45,344 nt of DNA from an uncultured Massilia sp. (GTDB taxonomy: Bacteria > Pseudomonadota > Gammaproteobacteria > Burkholderiales > Burkholderiaceae), in contig CAMLMV010000054.1 in NCBI GenBank assembly GCA_946481275.1, positions 1 through 45,344 on the forward strand, read 5' to 3'. A program made the translations under genes and the position numbers. Positions 1 to 7,485 of this stretch are shown piece by piece. The notes beneath the pieces were generated by a model. The model searched no databases. It was not told the origin of the DNA and saw only the letters and a list, made by a program, of their open reading frames with translations. Numbering within the stretch: position 1 is the stretch's first letter; every line of letters begins with the position of its first letter.

Positions 1-2
1 CC

Positions 3-1313
3 ATCGTCGTCACCGGCGGCCCGATGCTGAACGGTAAGCTGAACGGCAAGGACATCGGTTCCGGCACCGCCGTCTGGCAGCTGCACGAGCAGGCCAAGGG
101 CGGCCAGATCTCGATGCACGACTTCCTCGCCGCCGAAGCCGGCCACTCGCGCTCGGCCGGCACCTGCAACACGATGGGCACCGCATCCACGATGGCCTGC
201 ATGGCCGAGTCGCTGGGCGTCTCGCTGCCGCACAACGCCGCGATCCCCGCCGTCGACGCGCGCCGCTACGTGCTGGCGCACATGTCCGGCATCCGCATCG
301 TCGAGATGGTGAACGAAGACCTCAAGCTGTCGAAGATCCTCAAGCGCGAGAACTTCGAGAACGCGATCCGCACGAACGCCGCGATCGGCGGCTCGACGAA
401 CGCCGTGATCCACCTGAAGGCCATCGCCGGCCGCATCGGCGTGCCGCTGGAGCTGGAAGACTGGACCAACATCGGCAAGGGCACCCCGACCATCGTCGAC
501 CTGCTGCCGTCCGGCCGCTACCTGATGGAAGAGTTCTATTACGCCGGCGGCCTGCCGGGCGTGCTGCGCCGCCTGGGCGAGAGCAACCTGCTGCCGCACA
601 AGGACGCGCTGACCGTGAACGGCAAGACGATCTGGGAAAACGTCCAGGACGCGCCGATCTACAACGACGAAGTGATCCGCAAGATCGACAACCCGCTGAT
701 CGACGACGGCGGCATCTGCATCCTGCGCGGCAACCTGGCCCCGCGCGGCGCCGTGCTGAAGCCGTCGGCCGCATCGCCGCACCTGATGAAGCACCGCGGC
801 AAGGCCGTCGTGTTCGAAGACTTCGACCACTACAAGGCGCGCATCGTCGATCCGGACCTGGACGTCGACGAGAACTCGATCCTCGTGATGAAGAACTGCG
901 GTCCGAAGGGCTACCCGGGCATGGCCGAAGTGGGCAACATGGGCCTGCCGCCGAAGCTGCTGGCGAAGGGCATCACCGACATGGTCCGCATCTCCGACGC
1001 GCGCATGAGCGGCACCGCCTACGGCACCGTCGTGCTGCACGTGGCGCCGGAAGCGATGGCCGGCGGCCCGCTGGGCATCGTCAAGGACGGCGACTTCATC
1101 GAACTCGATTGCAAGGCCGGCCGCCTGCACCTGGACGTGCCGGAAGACGAGATCAAGACCCGTCTCGCCGACCGCGCCGAGAACCAGAAGGAAGCGCCGC
1201 GCACCGGTTACGCGGGCCTGTACCTGGATCACGTGCTGCAGGCGGACGAAGGCTGCGACTTCGACTTCCTCGTCGGCTGCCGCGGTTCGGCCGTGCCCAA
1301 GCATTCCCATTAA
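3..1313 (+). CDS. IlvD/Edd-family sugar-acid dehydratase, probable L-arabinonate dehydratase (5' partial)
   Basis: This is the C-terminal 436 residues of an IlvD/Edd dehydratase; the reading frame is already open at the window edge. Family members are usually about 580 residues, so roughly the first 140 residues, including an early Fe-S cysteine, lie outside. Visible hallmarks are the TCNTMGTASTM motif with an Fe-S cysteine, the GGSTNAVIHL motif, KNCGPKGYPGMAE and the DARMSGT motif near the C-terminus. These enzymes dehydrate sugar acids or dihydroxy acids using an Fe-S cluster and Mg2+. The downstream AraD1-type protein, semialdehyde dehydrogenase and arabinan hydrolases point to L-arabinonate as substrate, giving 2-keto-3-deoxy-L-arabinonate in the cytoplasm. 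Xylonate or another aldonate is an alternative. Family assignment is firm; substrate is inferred from context. Confidence 0.85.
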   Translation: MVVTGGPMLNGKLNGKDIGSGTAVWQLHEQAKGGQISMHDFLAAEAGHSRSAGTCNTMGTASTMACMAESLGVSLPHNAAIPAVDARRYVLAHMSGIRIVEMVNEDLKLSKILKRENFENAIRTNAAIGGSTNAVIHLKAIAGRIGVPLELEDWTNIGKGTPTIVDLLPSGRYLMEEFYYAGGLPGVLRRLGESNLLPHKDALTVNGKTIWENVQDAPIYNDEVIRKIDNPLIDDGGICILRGNLAPRGAVLKPSAASPHLMKHRGKAVVFEDFDHYKARIVDPDLDVDENSILVMKNCGPKGYPGMAEVGNMGLPPKLLAKGITDMVRISDARMSGTAYGTVVLHVAPEAMAGGPLGIVKDGDFIELDCKAGRLHLDVPEDEIKTRLADRAENQKEAPRTGYAGLYLDHVLQADEGCDFDFLVGCRGSAVPKHSH

Positions 1314-1323
1314 TGTTGGCATT

Positions 1324-1385
1324 CGCGTGGGCACGGTGTGCCCACCCTACGGATTTGCGTAGGGTGGGCTCGCCGAGCCCACGCG
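1324..1385. repeat. Nested inverted repeat between the dehydratase and AraD1-type genes
   Basis: The 89-base gap between the two genes is almost filled by a two-level inverted repeat. The outer arms CGCGTGGGC (1324-1332) and GCCCACGCG (1377-1385) pair over 9 bp. The inner arms GCCCACCCTACG (1340-1351) and CGTAGGGTGGGC (1358-1369) pair over 12 bp around a 6-nt loop. There is no T-tract, so a simple intrinsic terminator is unlikely. It looks like a REP-type dispersed element or an mRNA-processing and stabilising structure inside the operon. Confidence 0.7.
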
Positions 1386-1402
1386 CTATTTGAGATCCCA
1401 CT

Positions 1403-2407
1403 ATGCTGCTCATCCAATACAAATCCGCCAGCGGCGAGCGCCGCGTCGGCATCCTGAACGGCGACACCGTCACCGCCATCACCGGCTACGCCACCACGCT
1501 GGAACTGGCCAAGGCCGCCATCGCGCAGGGCAAGAGCCTGGCCGCGCTGGCCGCTCAGTTGGCCGATTCTGCCGCCACCGGCGACAAGGACTCCTACGAA
1601 GCGATCGCGCAGGCAGGCCGCGTGCTGGCCCCGATCGACCACCCGGACGCCGCGCACACCTATGTCACCGGCACGGGCCTGACGCACCTGGGCAGCGCCG
1701 ACGCGCGCGACGCCATGCACAAGAAGATCGGCGGCGACGTCGAATCGCTGTCCGACTCCATGAAGATGTTCCGCATGGGCGTCGAAGGCGGCAAGCCGGA
1801 AGCGGGCAAGGCCGGCGTGCAGCCGGAATGGTTCTACAAGGGCGACGGCTCGATCGTGCGCGCCAGCGGCCAGGACATGGAAATGCCGGACTTCTCGCTG
1901 GACGGCGGCGAAGAGCCGGAGATCGCCGGCCTGTACGTGATCGGCGACGACGGCCAGCCGTACCGCGTCGGTTTCGCGATCGGCAACGAGTTCTCCGACC
2001 ACGTGACGGAACGCCAGAACTACCTGTACCTCGCACACTCCAAGCTGCGCAACTGCGGCGTCGGCCCGGCGCTGCTGGTCGGCGAACTGCCGGCCCACGT
2101 GGAAGGCGTGTCGCGCATCCGCGCCGCCGACGGTTCCGTGCGCTGGGAAAAGGCGTTCGTGTCGGGCGAGCAGAACATGTCGCACACGATCGGCAACCTG
2201 GAATACCACCACTTCAAGTACGGCCTGTTCAACCGCCCGGGCGACGTGCACATCCACTTCTTCGGCACCGCGACCCTGAGCTTCGCCGACAACATCAGCG
2301 TGCAGGCCGGCGAGACCTTCGAAGTCGAATCGCCGCAGTTCGGCCCCGCGCTGCGCAACAAGCTCGCCGTCCAGTCCACCCAATTTGCTAAAGTAAAGAC
2401 CTTATGA
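1403..2407 (+). CDS. AraD1/GguC-type FAH-superfamily protein, probable 2-keto-3-deoxy-L-arabinonate dehydratase
   Basis: This 334-residue protein begins [18 protein letters not shown] and has the fumarylacetoacetate hydrolase-like C-terminal fold, with the stretch [20 protein letters not shown] and [12 protein letters not shown]. It matches the family known as AraD1 or GguC that accompanies arabinose and galactose genes in Proteobacteria. An FAH-superfamily enzyme (KdaD of Saccharolobus solfataricus) dehydrates 2-keto-3-deoxy-D-arabinonate, so the same step on the L-arabinose intermediate, giving alpha-ketoglutarate semialdehyde, is plausible here. It sits between the sugar-acid dehydratase and the semialdehyde dehydrogenase and overlaps the latter by 4 bases (ATGA). 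No DHDPS-type 2-keto-3-deoxy-L-arabinonate dehydratase is seen in the window, which fits this protein taking that role. The exact reaction is inferred. Confidence 0.8.
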   Translation: MLLIQYKSASGERRVGILNGDTVTAITGYATTLELAKAAIAQGKSLAALAAQLADSAATGDKDSYEAIAQAGRVLAPIDHPDAAHTYVTGTGLTHLGSADARDAMHKKIGGDVESLSDSMKMFRMGVEGGKPEAGKAGVQPEWFYKGDGSIVRASGQDMEMPDFSLDGGEEPEIAGLYVIGDDGQPYRVGFAIGNEFSDHVTERQNYLYLAHSKLRNCGVGPALLVGELPAHVEGVSRIRAADGSVRWEKAFVSGEQNMSHTIGNLEYHHFKYGLFNRPGDVHIHFFGTATLSFADNISVQAGETFEVESPQFGPALRNKLAVQSTQFAKVKTL

Positions 2408-3984
2408 CCATCGCACAAATCACCGGCGAAGCCCTCATCGGCGGCGTCGCCCAGCGCGGCGCCGGCGGCTCGTTCAAAGCCTGGAACCCGGGCGCGCGCA
2501 CGCACATCGAACCCGCATTCAACATGGTCGACATCGCCCAGATCGACGAGGCCTGCAGCCTCGCCGGCAAGGCGTTCGACATCTTCCGCAACACGACCGA
2601 CGAGGAGCGCGCCGCGTTCCTCGACACGGTCGCCGAGCAGATCATGGCCCTGGGCGATGCGCTGGTCGAGCGCGCGATGGCGGAAACCGGCCTGCCGCGC
2701 GGCCGCATCGAGGGCGAGCGTGGCCGCACCTGCAACCAGCTGAAACTGTTCGGCAGCCTGCTGCGCGAAGGTTCGTGGCAGGATCCGCGCATCGACCCGG
2801 CCCTGCCGCAGCGCACGCCGCCGCGTCCGGACCTGCGCAGCCGCCTGATCGGCGTCGGCCCCGTCGCCGTGTTCGCCGCATCGAACTTCCCGCTCGCGTT
2901 CTCCGTCGCCGGCGGCGACACGGCATCGGCCTTCGCGGCCGGCTGCCCGGTCGTGCTGAAGGCCCACTCGGCCCACCCGGGCACGTCGGAACTGGTGGCG
3001 CGCGCCGTCGTGAAAGCCGTCGAACTGTGCGGCCTGCCGGCCGGCACGTTCGCACTGCTGACCGGCACCGGCAACGGCATCGGCCAGGCGCTCGTCGCGC
3101 ATCCGGCCATCCAGGCCGTCGGCTTCACGGGTTCGCGTTCGGGCGGCACCGCGCTGATGGCCGTCGCCGCGGGCCGCCAGCAGCCGATCCCGGTCTATGC
3201 CGAGATGAGCAGCATTAACCCGGTGTTCCTGCTGCCGCAGGCGCTGGAGCAGCACGCCGAGCGCATCGGCCGCGAATTCGCCGCGTCGCTCACGCTGGGC
3301 GTCGGCCAGTTCTGCACCAACCCCGGCCTCGTGCTGGCGATCGACGGCCCGGGCCTGTCGACGTTCTGCGCCGCCGCCACGGCCGCTCTGAACGACACGC
3401 AGCCGGCCACGATGCTGTCGGCCGGTATCGCATCGAGCTTCCGCCGCGGCGTCGCCGCGCTGGGCAGCAACGAAGCGGTGACCACGCTGCTGCGCCTCGA
3501 TCACGAAGACAACCAGGGCCATGCCGCGCTGTTCCGCGTGGAAGGCGATGCCTTCCTGGCCCGCAAGGAGCTGCACGAAGAAGTGTTCGGCCCGGCCTCG
3601 CTGCTGGTGGTCTGCAAGGACGTCGAGCAGATGCGCGCCATCGTCGAGCACCTGGAAGGCCAGCTGACGGCCGCGATCCACCTGGAAGAGGGTGATATCG
3701 AGGCCGCGCAGGTCCTGCTGCCGACGCTGGAGCGCAAGGTCGGCCGCATCCTGGCCAACGGCTTCGGCACCGGCGTGGAAGTGGCGCACGCGATGGTGCA
3801 CGGCGGTCCGTTCCCGGCCACGGCCGACGGCCGCAGCACCTCGGTGGGCACCGGCGCGATCTTCCGCTTCCTGCGCCCCGTGGCGTACCAGAACCTGCCG
3901 CAGGCATTGCTGCCGGCGGTGCTGCGCGACGAGAACCCGCGCGGCATCTGGCGCCGCCGCGACGGCGCGCTGGGCAAGGAATAA
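2404..3984 (+). CDS. Aldehyde dehydrogenase, probable alpha-ketoglutarate semialdehyde dehydrogenase
   Basis: The 526-residue protein is a cytosolic NAD(P)-dependent aldehyde dehydrogenase. The catalytic cysteine lies in GQFCTNPG (C304) and the general-base glutamate in [11 protein letters not shown] (E267); the stretch [20 protein letters not shown] and the FTGSRSGG motif bind cofactor. The SSINPVF variant after the active-site Glu is typical of the ketoglutarate-semialdehyde dehydrogenase branch. It would oxidise alpha-ketoglutarate semialdehyde to alpha-ketoglutarate, the last step of non-phosphorylative pentose breakdown. The start codon overlaps the preceding stop (ATGA), which implies translational coupling. 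A strong hairpin follows the stop codon. Family is certain; substrate is well supported by neighbours. Confidence 0.9.
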   Translation: MTIAQITGEALIGGVAQRGAGGSFKAWNPGARTHIEPAFNMVDIAQIDEACSLAGKAFDIFRNTTDEERAAFLDTVAEQIMALGDALVERAMAETGLPRGRIEGERGRTCNQLKLFGSLLREGSWQDPRIDPALPQRTPPRPDLRSRLIGVGPVAVFAASNFPLAFSVAGGDTASAFAAGCPVVLKAHSAHPGTSELVARAVVKAVELCGLPAGTFALLTGTGNGIGQALVAHPAIQAVGFTGSRSGGTALMAVAAGRQQPIPVYAEMSSINPVFLLPQALEQHAERIGREFAASLTLGVGQFCTNPGLVLAIDGPGLSTFCAAATAALNDTQPATMLSAGIASSFRRGVAALGSNEAVTTLLRLDHEDNQGHAALFRVEGDAFLARKELHEEVFGPASLLVVCKDVEQMRAIVEHLEGQLTAAIHLEEGDIEAAQVLLPTLERKVGRILANGFGTGVEVAHAMVHGGPFPATADGRSTSVGTGAIFRFLRPVAYQNLPQALLPAVLRDENPRGIWRRRDGALGKE

Positions 3985-3992
3985 GCAATAGA

Positions 3993-4017
3993 CGGCGCCG
4001 GGTTCTTCCCGGCGCCG
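3993..4017 (+). terminator. Strong GC hairpin after the semialdehyde dehydrogenase
   Basis: Arms CGGCGCCGGG (3993-4002) and CCCGGCGCCG (4008-4017) form a perfect 10-bp stem with loop TTCTT. Only CTT follows before the next ribosome binding site, so termination may be partial. It could lower expression of the SDR gene or stabilise the upstream mRNA end. Confidence 0.55.
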
Positions 4018-4044
4018 CTTACAATAAGATTGAAGGAGACGACG

Positions 4045-4812
4045 ATGGGTACTTTAGCCAAGTACGGTAGCCTCGAAGGCAAACGGGTATTCGTGACGGG
4101 CGGCGGCAGCGGGATCGGTGAAGCGATCGTTGCCGCGCTGGTGGAGCAGGGCGCGCTGGTCGGCTTTGTCGACATCATGCGCGACGCCAGCGAAGCGCTG
4201 GTGACGCGGCTGGCAGCGGCTGGCCACAAGGCCCCGATCTACCGCTACTGCGACATCACCGACATCCCGAGCCTGCAGGCCGTGATGGCCGAGATGGCCG
4301 CCAAGCTGGGCGACTTCGACGTCGTCGTCAACAACGCCGCCAACGACCAGCGCCACCAGATCGGCGACGTCTCGGTCGAATACTGGGACGAGCGCATCGC
4401 CATCAACCAGCGTCCGATGTTCTTCACGGTGCAGGCTGCGCTGGAAGGCATGAAGCGCCGCGGCGGCGGCTCCGTCATCAACTTCAGTTCGATGTCGTGG
4501 CACGCCAAGAATCCGAATTACCCGATCTACGCGACGACGAAGGCATCCGTCATCGGCCTGACGCGGTGCCTGGCGCGCGACCTCGGACAATTCAACATCC
4601 GCGTCAACACCGTGACGCCGGGCTGGGTGATGACCCAGCGCCAGATCGACCTGTGGCTGGACGAGGCGGGCGAGGCCGAAATCGCGCGCTCGCAATGCCT
4701 GCCGGGCAAGCTGATGCCCGAAGATATCGCCGCGATGGTGCTCTTCCTGTCCGCCGACGACAGCAAGATGTGCACGGGACAGGAATTCATCGTCGACGCC
4801 GGCTGGGTGTGA
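4045..4812 (+). CDS. SDR-family sugar dehydrogenase, probable L-arabinose/galactose 1-dehydrogenase
   Basis: This is a 255-residue classical short-chain dehydrogenase. It has the cofactor motif TGGGSGIG, the structural NNAAND motif, a catalytic serine in INFSSMSW, and the Y162-x3-K166 pair in YATTK. The C-terminal MCTGQEFIVDAGWV is typical of the family. The ATG at 4045 is chosen because AAGGAG lies 5 bases upstream; a TTG 15 bases earlier would place that Shine-Dalgarno inside the gene. In this operon the likely role is oxidation of L-arabinose (or D-galactose) at C1 to the lactone, the entry step of the pathway. A 2-keto-3-deoxypentonate 4-dehydrogenase, also an SDR in some relatives, is an alternative. 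No lactonase gene is seen in the window. Confidence 0.8.
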   Translation: MGTLAKYGSLEGKRVFVTGGGSGIGEAIVAALVEQGALVGFVDIMRDASEALVTRLAAAGHKAPIYRYCDITDIPSLQAVMAEMAAKLGDFDVVVNNAANDQRHQIGDVSVEYWDERIAINQRPMFFTVQAALEGMKRRGGGSVINFSSMSWHAKNPNYPIYATTKASVIGLTRCLARDLGQFNIRVNTVTPGWVMTQRQIDLWLDEAGEAEIARSQCLPGKLMPEDIAAMVLFLSADDSKMCTGQEFIVDAGWV

Positions 4813-4849
4813 CGGGGACGCCAGTCCTTTTCCCGGCCGATGCCTAACA

Positions 4850-4899
4850 CCGTCAATCCCGCGCGCGCGGGATTGACGGATTCTGCACTTCACTACAAT
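4850..4899 (+). promoter_or_regulatory. 30-bp perfect palindrome overlapping a -35 box, upstream of the arabinofuranosidase gene
   Basis: Positions 4850-4879 form a perfect palindrome, each arm being 15 bases (CCGTCAATCCCGCGC, then its reverse complement). The right arm contains TTGACG (4873-4878), a near-consensus -35, followed 15 bases later by TACAAT (4894-4899), a good -10. The layout suggests either an operator overlapping the promoter of the glycosidase genes or the terminator of the upstream operon. There is no T-tract after the stem. The promoter reading is tentative because the spacer is short. Confidence 0.5.
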
Positions 4900-4923
4900 A
4901 CAACCACCCTAAACGGAGACCAC

Positions 4924-6477
4924 ATGAAGGCATTCCAACCCAAAGTCCTCGCCCTCGGCCTTGCCGCCGCATTCTGCGCCGGCGCCGCGTTCGCCCAGGT
5001 GAACGTCACTGTCGACACGACCAAGCCGGGCGCGGTGATCGACAAGGACGTCTATGGCCAGTTCGCCGAACACCTCGGCACCGGCGTCTATGGCGGCCTG
5101 TGGGTTGGCCCGGATTCGAAGATCCCGAACACCAAAGGGTGGCGCAACGACGTCGTCGGCGCGCTGAAGGACATGCACGTGCCGCTGGTCCGCTGGCCGG
5201 GCGGCTGCTTCGCCGACGAATACCACTGGCGCGAAGGCATCGGCCCGCGCAGCAAGCGTCCGGTGAAGGTCAACACGAACTGGGGCGGTGTGCCGGAAAA
5301 CAATGCGGTCGGCACGCATGAATTCTTCGACCTCGTCGAGATGCTGGGTGCGGACGCCTATGTCAACGGCAACCTGGGCACCGGTACCCCGCAGGAAGCG
5401 GCCGAGTGGATCGAGTACATGACGTCGGAAGGCAAGTCGACCCTGGCCGAGCTGCGCGCGAAGAACGGCCACCCGGCGCCGTTCAAGGTCGCCTATTTCG
5501 CGATCGGCAACGAGTCGTGGGGCTGCGGCGGCAACATGCGTCCCGAGTACTACGCCGACCTGTACCGCCAGTGGAATACGTTCCTGAAGGCGCCGCAGCA
5601 CCTGCGTCCGAAGATGATCGCCAGCGGCGGCACGGCCGACGACACCACGTGGACCGACGTCCTGTCGCGCGACCTGAAGGGCCGCACGGACGGCATCAGC
5701 TTCCACTTCTACACGCTGCCGACCGGGAACTGGGACAAGAAGGGCGCCGCCACCGGCTTCCCGGAATCGGAATGGTTCTCGACGATGTCGCAGACGCTGC
5801 GCATGGAAGACTTCATCCGCAAGAACGTCGCCATCCTCGACAAGAACGATCCGGAGAAGAAGATCGGCTTCGACGTGGACGAGTGGGGCACCTGGTACGA
5901 CGTCGAGAAGGGCACCAACCCGGGCTTCCTGTTCCAGCGTAACACCATCCGCGACGCCGTCGTGGCCGCGCTCAACTTCAACATCTTCCATGCCCACGCC
6001 GACCGCGTGCGCATGACGAACATCGCGCAGATGGTCAACGTGCTGCAGGCGATGATCATCACCGACAACGAGAAGATGCTGCTGACGCCGACCTACCACG
6101 CCTTCAAGATGTACGTGCCGTTCCAGGGCGCGACGTCGCTGCCGGTTGCGCTGTCGAACAACACGACCTACGGCTCGAACGGCCAGGGCGTGCCGGGCAT
6201 CAGCGCGTCGGCGGCAAAGGCCAAGGACGGCAAGACCTACGTCGCCCTCGTCAACACGAACCCGCACGATGCGACCGACGTCGTCCTGAACGTCGCCGGC
6301 CAGAACGTCGGCGCCGTGCGCGGCCAACTGCTGACGGCAGATGCGATGGACGCCCACAACACGTTCGAGCGCAAGGACGCCGTCAAGCCGGTGCCGTTCA
6401 GCGCCACCGCCAGCGGCGGCAAGCTGACGATCAAGGTGCCGGCCAAGTCGGTGCTGGTCGTGGCCGTGGAAGGCTGA
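4924..6477 (+). CDS. GH51 alpha-L-arabinofuranosidase, exported
   Basis: The 517-residue protein starts with a signal peptide (MKAFQPKVLALGLAAAFCAGAAFA) and then follows GH51 throughout. YGQFAEHLGTGVYGGLW is the family N-terminal signature and VPLVRWPGGCFADEYHW is also diagnostic. The acid/base glutamate is E197 in AIGNESWGCGG and the nucleophile is E320 in DVDEWGTWYD. GH51 enzymes release alpha-L-arabinofuranose from arabinan side chains, arabinoxylan or arabino-oligosaccharides. The ATG at 4924 has GGAGA about 6 bases upstream. The signal peptide indicates periplasmic or outer-surface action. It leads a three-gene hydrolase cluster with almost no spacing to the next gene. Confidence 0.95.
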   Translation: MKAFQPKVLALGLAAAFCAGAAFAQVNVTVDTTKPGAVIDKDVYGQFAEHLGTGVYGGLWVGPDSKIPNTKGWRNDVVGALKDMHVPLVRWPGGCFADEYHWREGIGPRSKRPVKVNTNWGGVPENNAVGTHEFFDLVEMLGADAYVNGNLGTGTPQEAAEWIEYMTSEGKSTLAELRAKNGHPAPFKVAYFAIGNESWGCGGNMRPEYYADLYRQWNTFLKAPQHLRPKMIASGGTADDTTWTDVLSRDLKGRTDGISFHFYTLPTGNWDKKGAATGFPESEWFSTMSQTLRMEDFIRKNVAILDKNDPEKKIGFDVDEWGTWYDVEKGTNPGFLFQRNTIRDAVVAALNFNIFHAHADRVRMTNIAQMVNVLQAMIITDNEKMLLTPTYHAFKMYVPFQGATSLPVALSNNTTYGSNGQGVPGISASAAKAKDGKTYVALVNTNPHDATDVVLNVAGQNVGAVRGQLLTADAMDAHNTFERKDAVKPVPFSATASGGKLTIKVPAKSVLVVAVEG

Positions 6478-6480
6478 CGC

Positions 6481-7485
6481 GTGAGAGTGCACGCAATCGC
6501 AGCCGCGATGCTGCTGGCCGGGGCGGCCCATGCCGCCCAGGTCGGCGTGCACGACCCCGTGATGGCGAAGGACGGCAACACGTACTACCTGTACAGCACG
6601 GGCCCCGGCATCACGTTCTACTCGTCGCCCGACATGCTGCACTGGAAGCCGGAAGGCCGCGTGTTCGCGGGCGAACCGGCATGGGCGAAGCGGGCGGCGC
6701 CGACGTTCAACGACCATATCTGGGCACCGGACGTCCAGCGCCACAACGGCCGCTGGCTGCTGTACTACTCGGTGTCCGGCTTCGGCAAGAACACGTCGGG
6801 CATCGGCGTGACGACCAATGCGACGCTCGACCCGCGTTCCCCGAACTACCGCTGGGAAGACCAGGGGATGATGGTGCAGTCGGTGCCCGGCCGCGACCTG
6901 TGGAACGCCATCGACCCGAACGTCGTCGAAGACGACAAGGGGCAGGGCTGGATGAGCTTCGGCTCGTTCTGGGGCGGCATCAAGCTCGTGAAGCTGGACG
7001 ACAGCTGGACGAAGATCGCCGAACCGCAGGAATGGCATACGATCGCACGCCGCGAGCGTCCCGCGTTCACGCCGGACGAGGACGCGGCGCCGGCCGAGAT
7101 CGAAGGGCCCTTCATCTTCAGGAAGAACGGGTATTACTACCTGTTCGTCTCGTGGGGCCTGTGCTGCCAGGGGCCGAAGAGCACGTACCACGTCGTCGTG
7201 GGCCGCGCGCAGGACGTGAAGGGACCGTACCTCGACCGCCAGGGCAAGGATATGGCGAAAGGCGGCGGCTCGCTCGTCGTCAAGGGCGACAGGGACTGGC
7301 AGGGTCTCGGCCACAACAGCGCCTACACGTTCGACGGCAAGGACTACCTCGTGCTGCACGCCTATGAGACGGCCGACAAGTACAAGCAGAAGCTCAAAGT
7401 GATGGACATCCGCTGGGACAAGGATGGCTGGCCCACGGTCGACCCGAAGGACCTCAATCGTTACGTAAGCGAAGAACTGAAATGA
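6481..7485 (+). CDS. GH43 arabinanase-type glycosidase (probable endo-1,5-alpha-L-arabinanase), exported
   Basis: This 334-residue protein has a GTG start 3 bases after the GH51 stop, implying translational coupling, and a short signal peptide ending near AAHA. The five-bladed propeller catalytic set is visible: general base D25 in VHDPVMAKDG, pKa-tuning D145 in WNAIDPNVV, and general acid E208 in EIEGPFIFRKNGYYYLFVSWG. The order and spacing match arabinan endo-1,5-alpha-L-arabinosidases, which cut the arabinan backbone. It overlaps the next gene by 4 bases (ATGA). Exo-acting arabinanase is an alternative. Confidence 0.9.
   Translation: MRVHAIAAAMLLAGAAHAAQVGVHDPVMAKDGNTYYLYSTGPGITFYSSPDMLHWKPEGRVFAGEPAWAKRAAPTFNDHIWAPDVQRHNGRWLLYYSVSGFGKNTSGIGVTTNATLDPRSPNYRWEDQGMMVQSVPGRDLWNAIDPNVVEDDKGQGWMSFGSFWGGIKLVKLDDSWTKIAEPQEWHTIARRERPAFTPDEDAAPAEIEGPFIFRKNGYYYLFVSWGLCCQGPKSTYHVVVGRAQDVKGPYLDRQGKDMAKGGGSLVVKGDRDWQGLGHNSAYTFDGKDYLVLHAYETADKYKQKLKVMDIRWDKDGWPTVDPKDLNRYVSEELK

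Noticed and set aside
4909..7359. A long open frame (over 800 codons) on the minus strand across the GH51 and GH43 genes
   Set aside because: It is the antisense of well-supported genes, rich in Arg, Val and His, has no ribosome binding site or family match and follows from GC-biased third positions.
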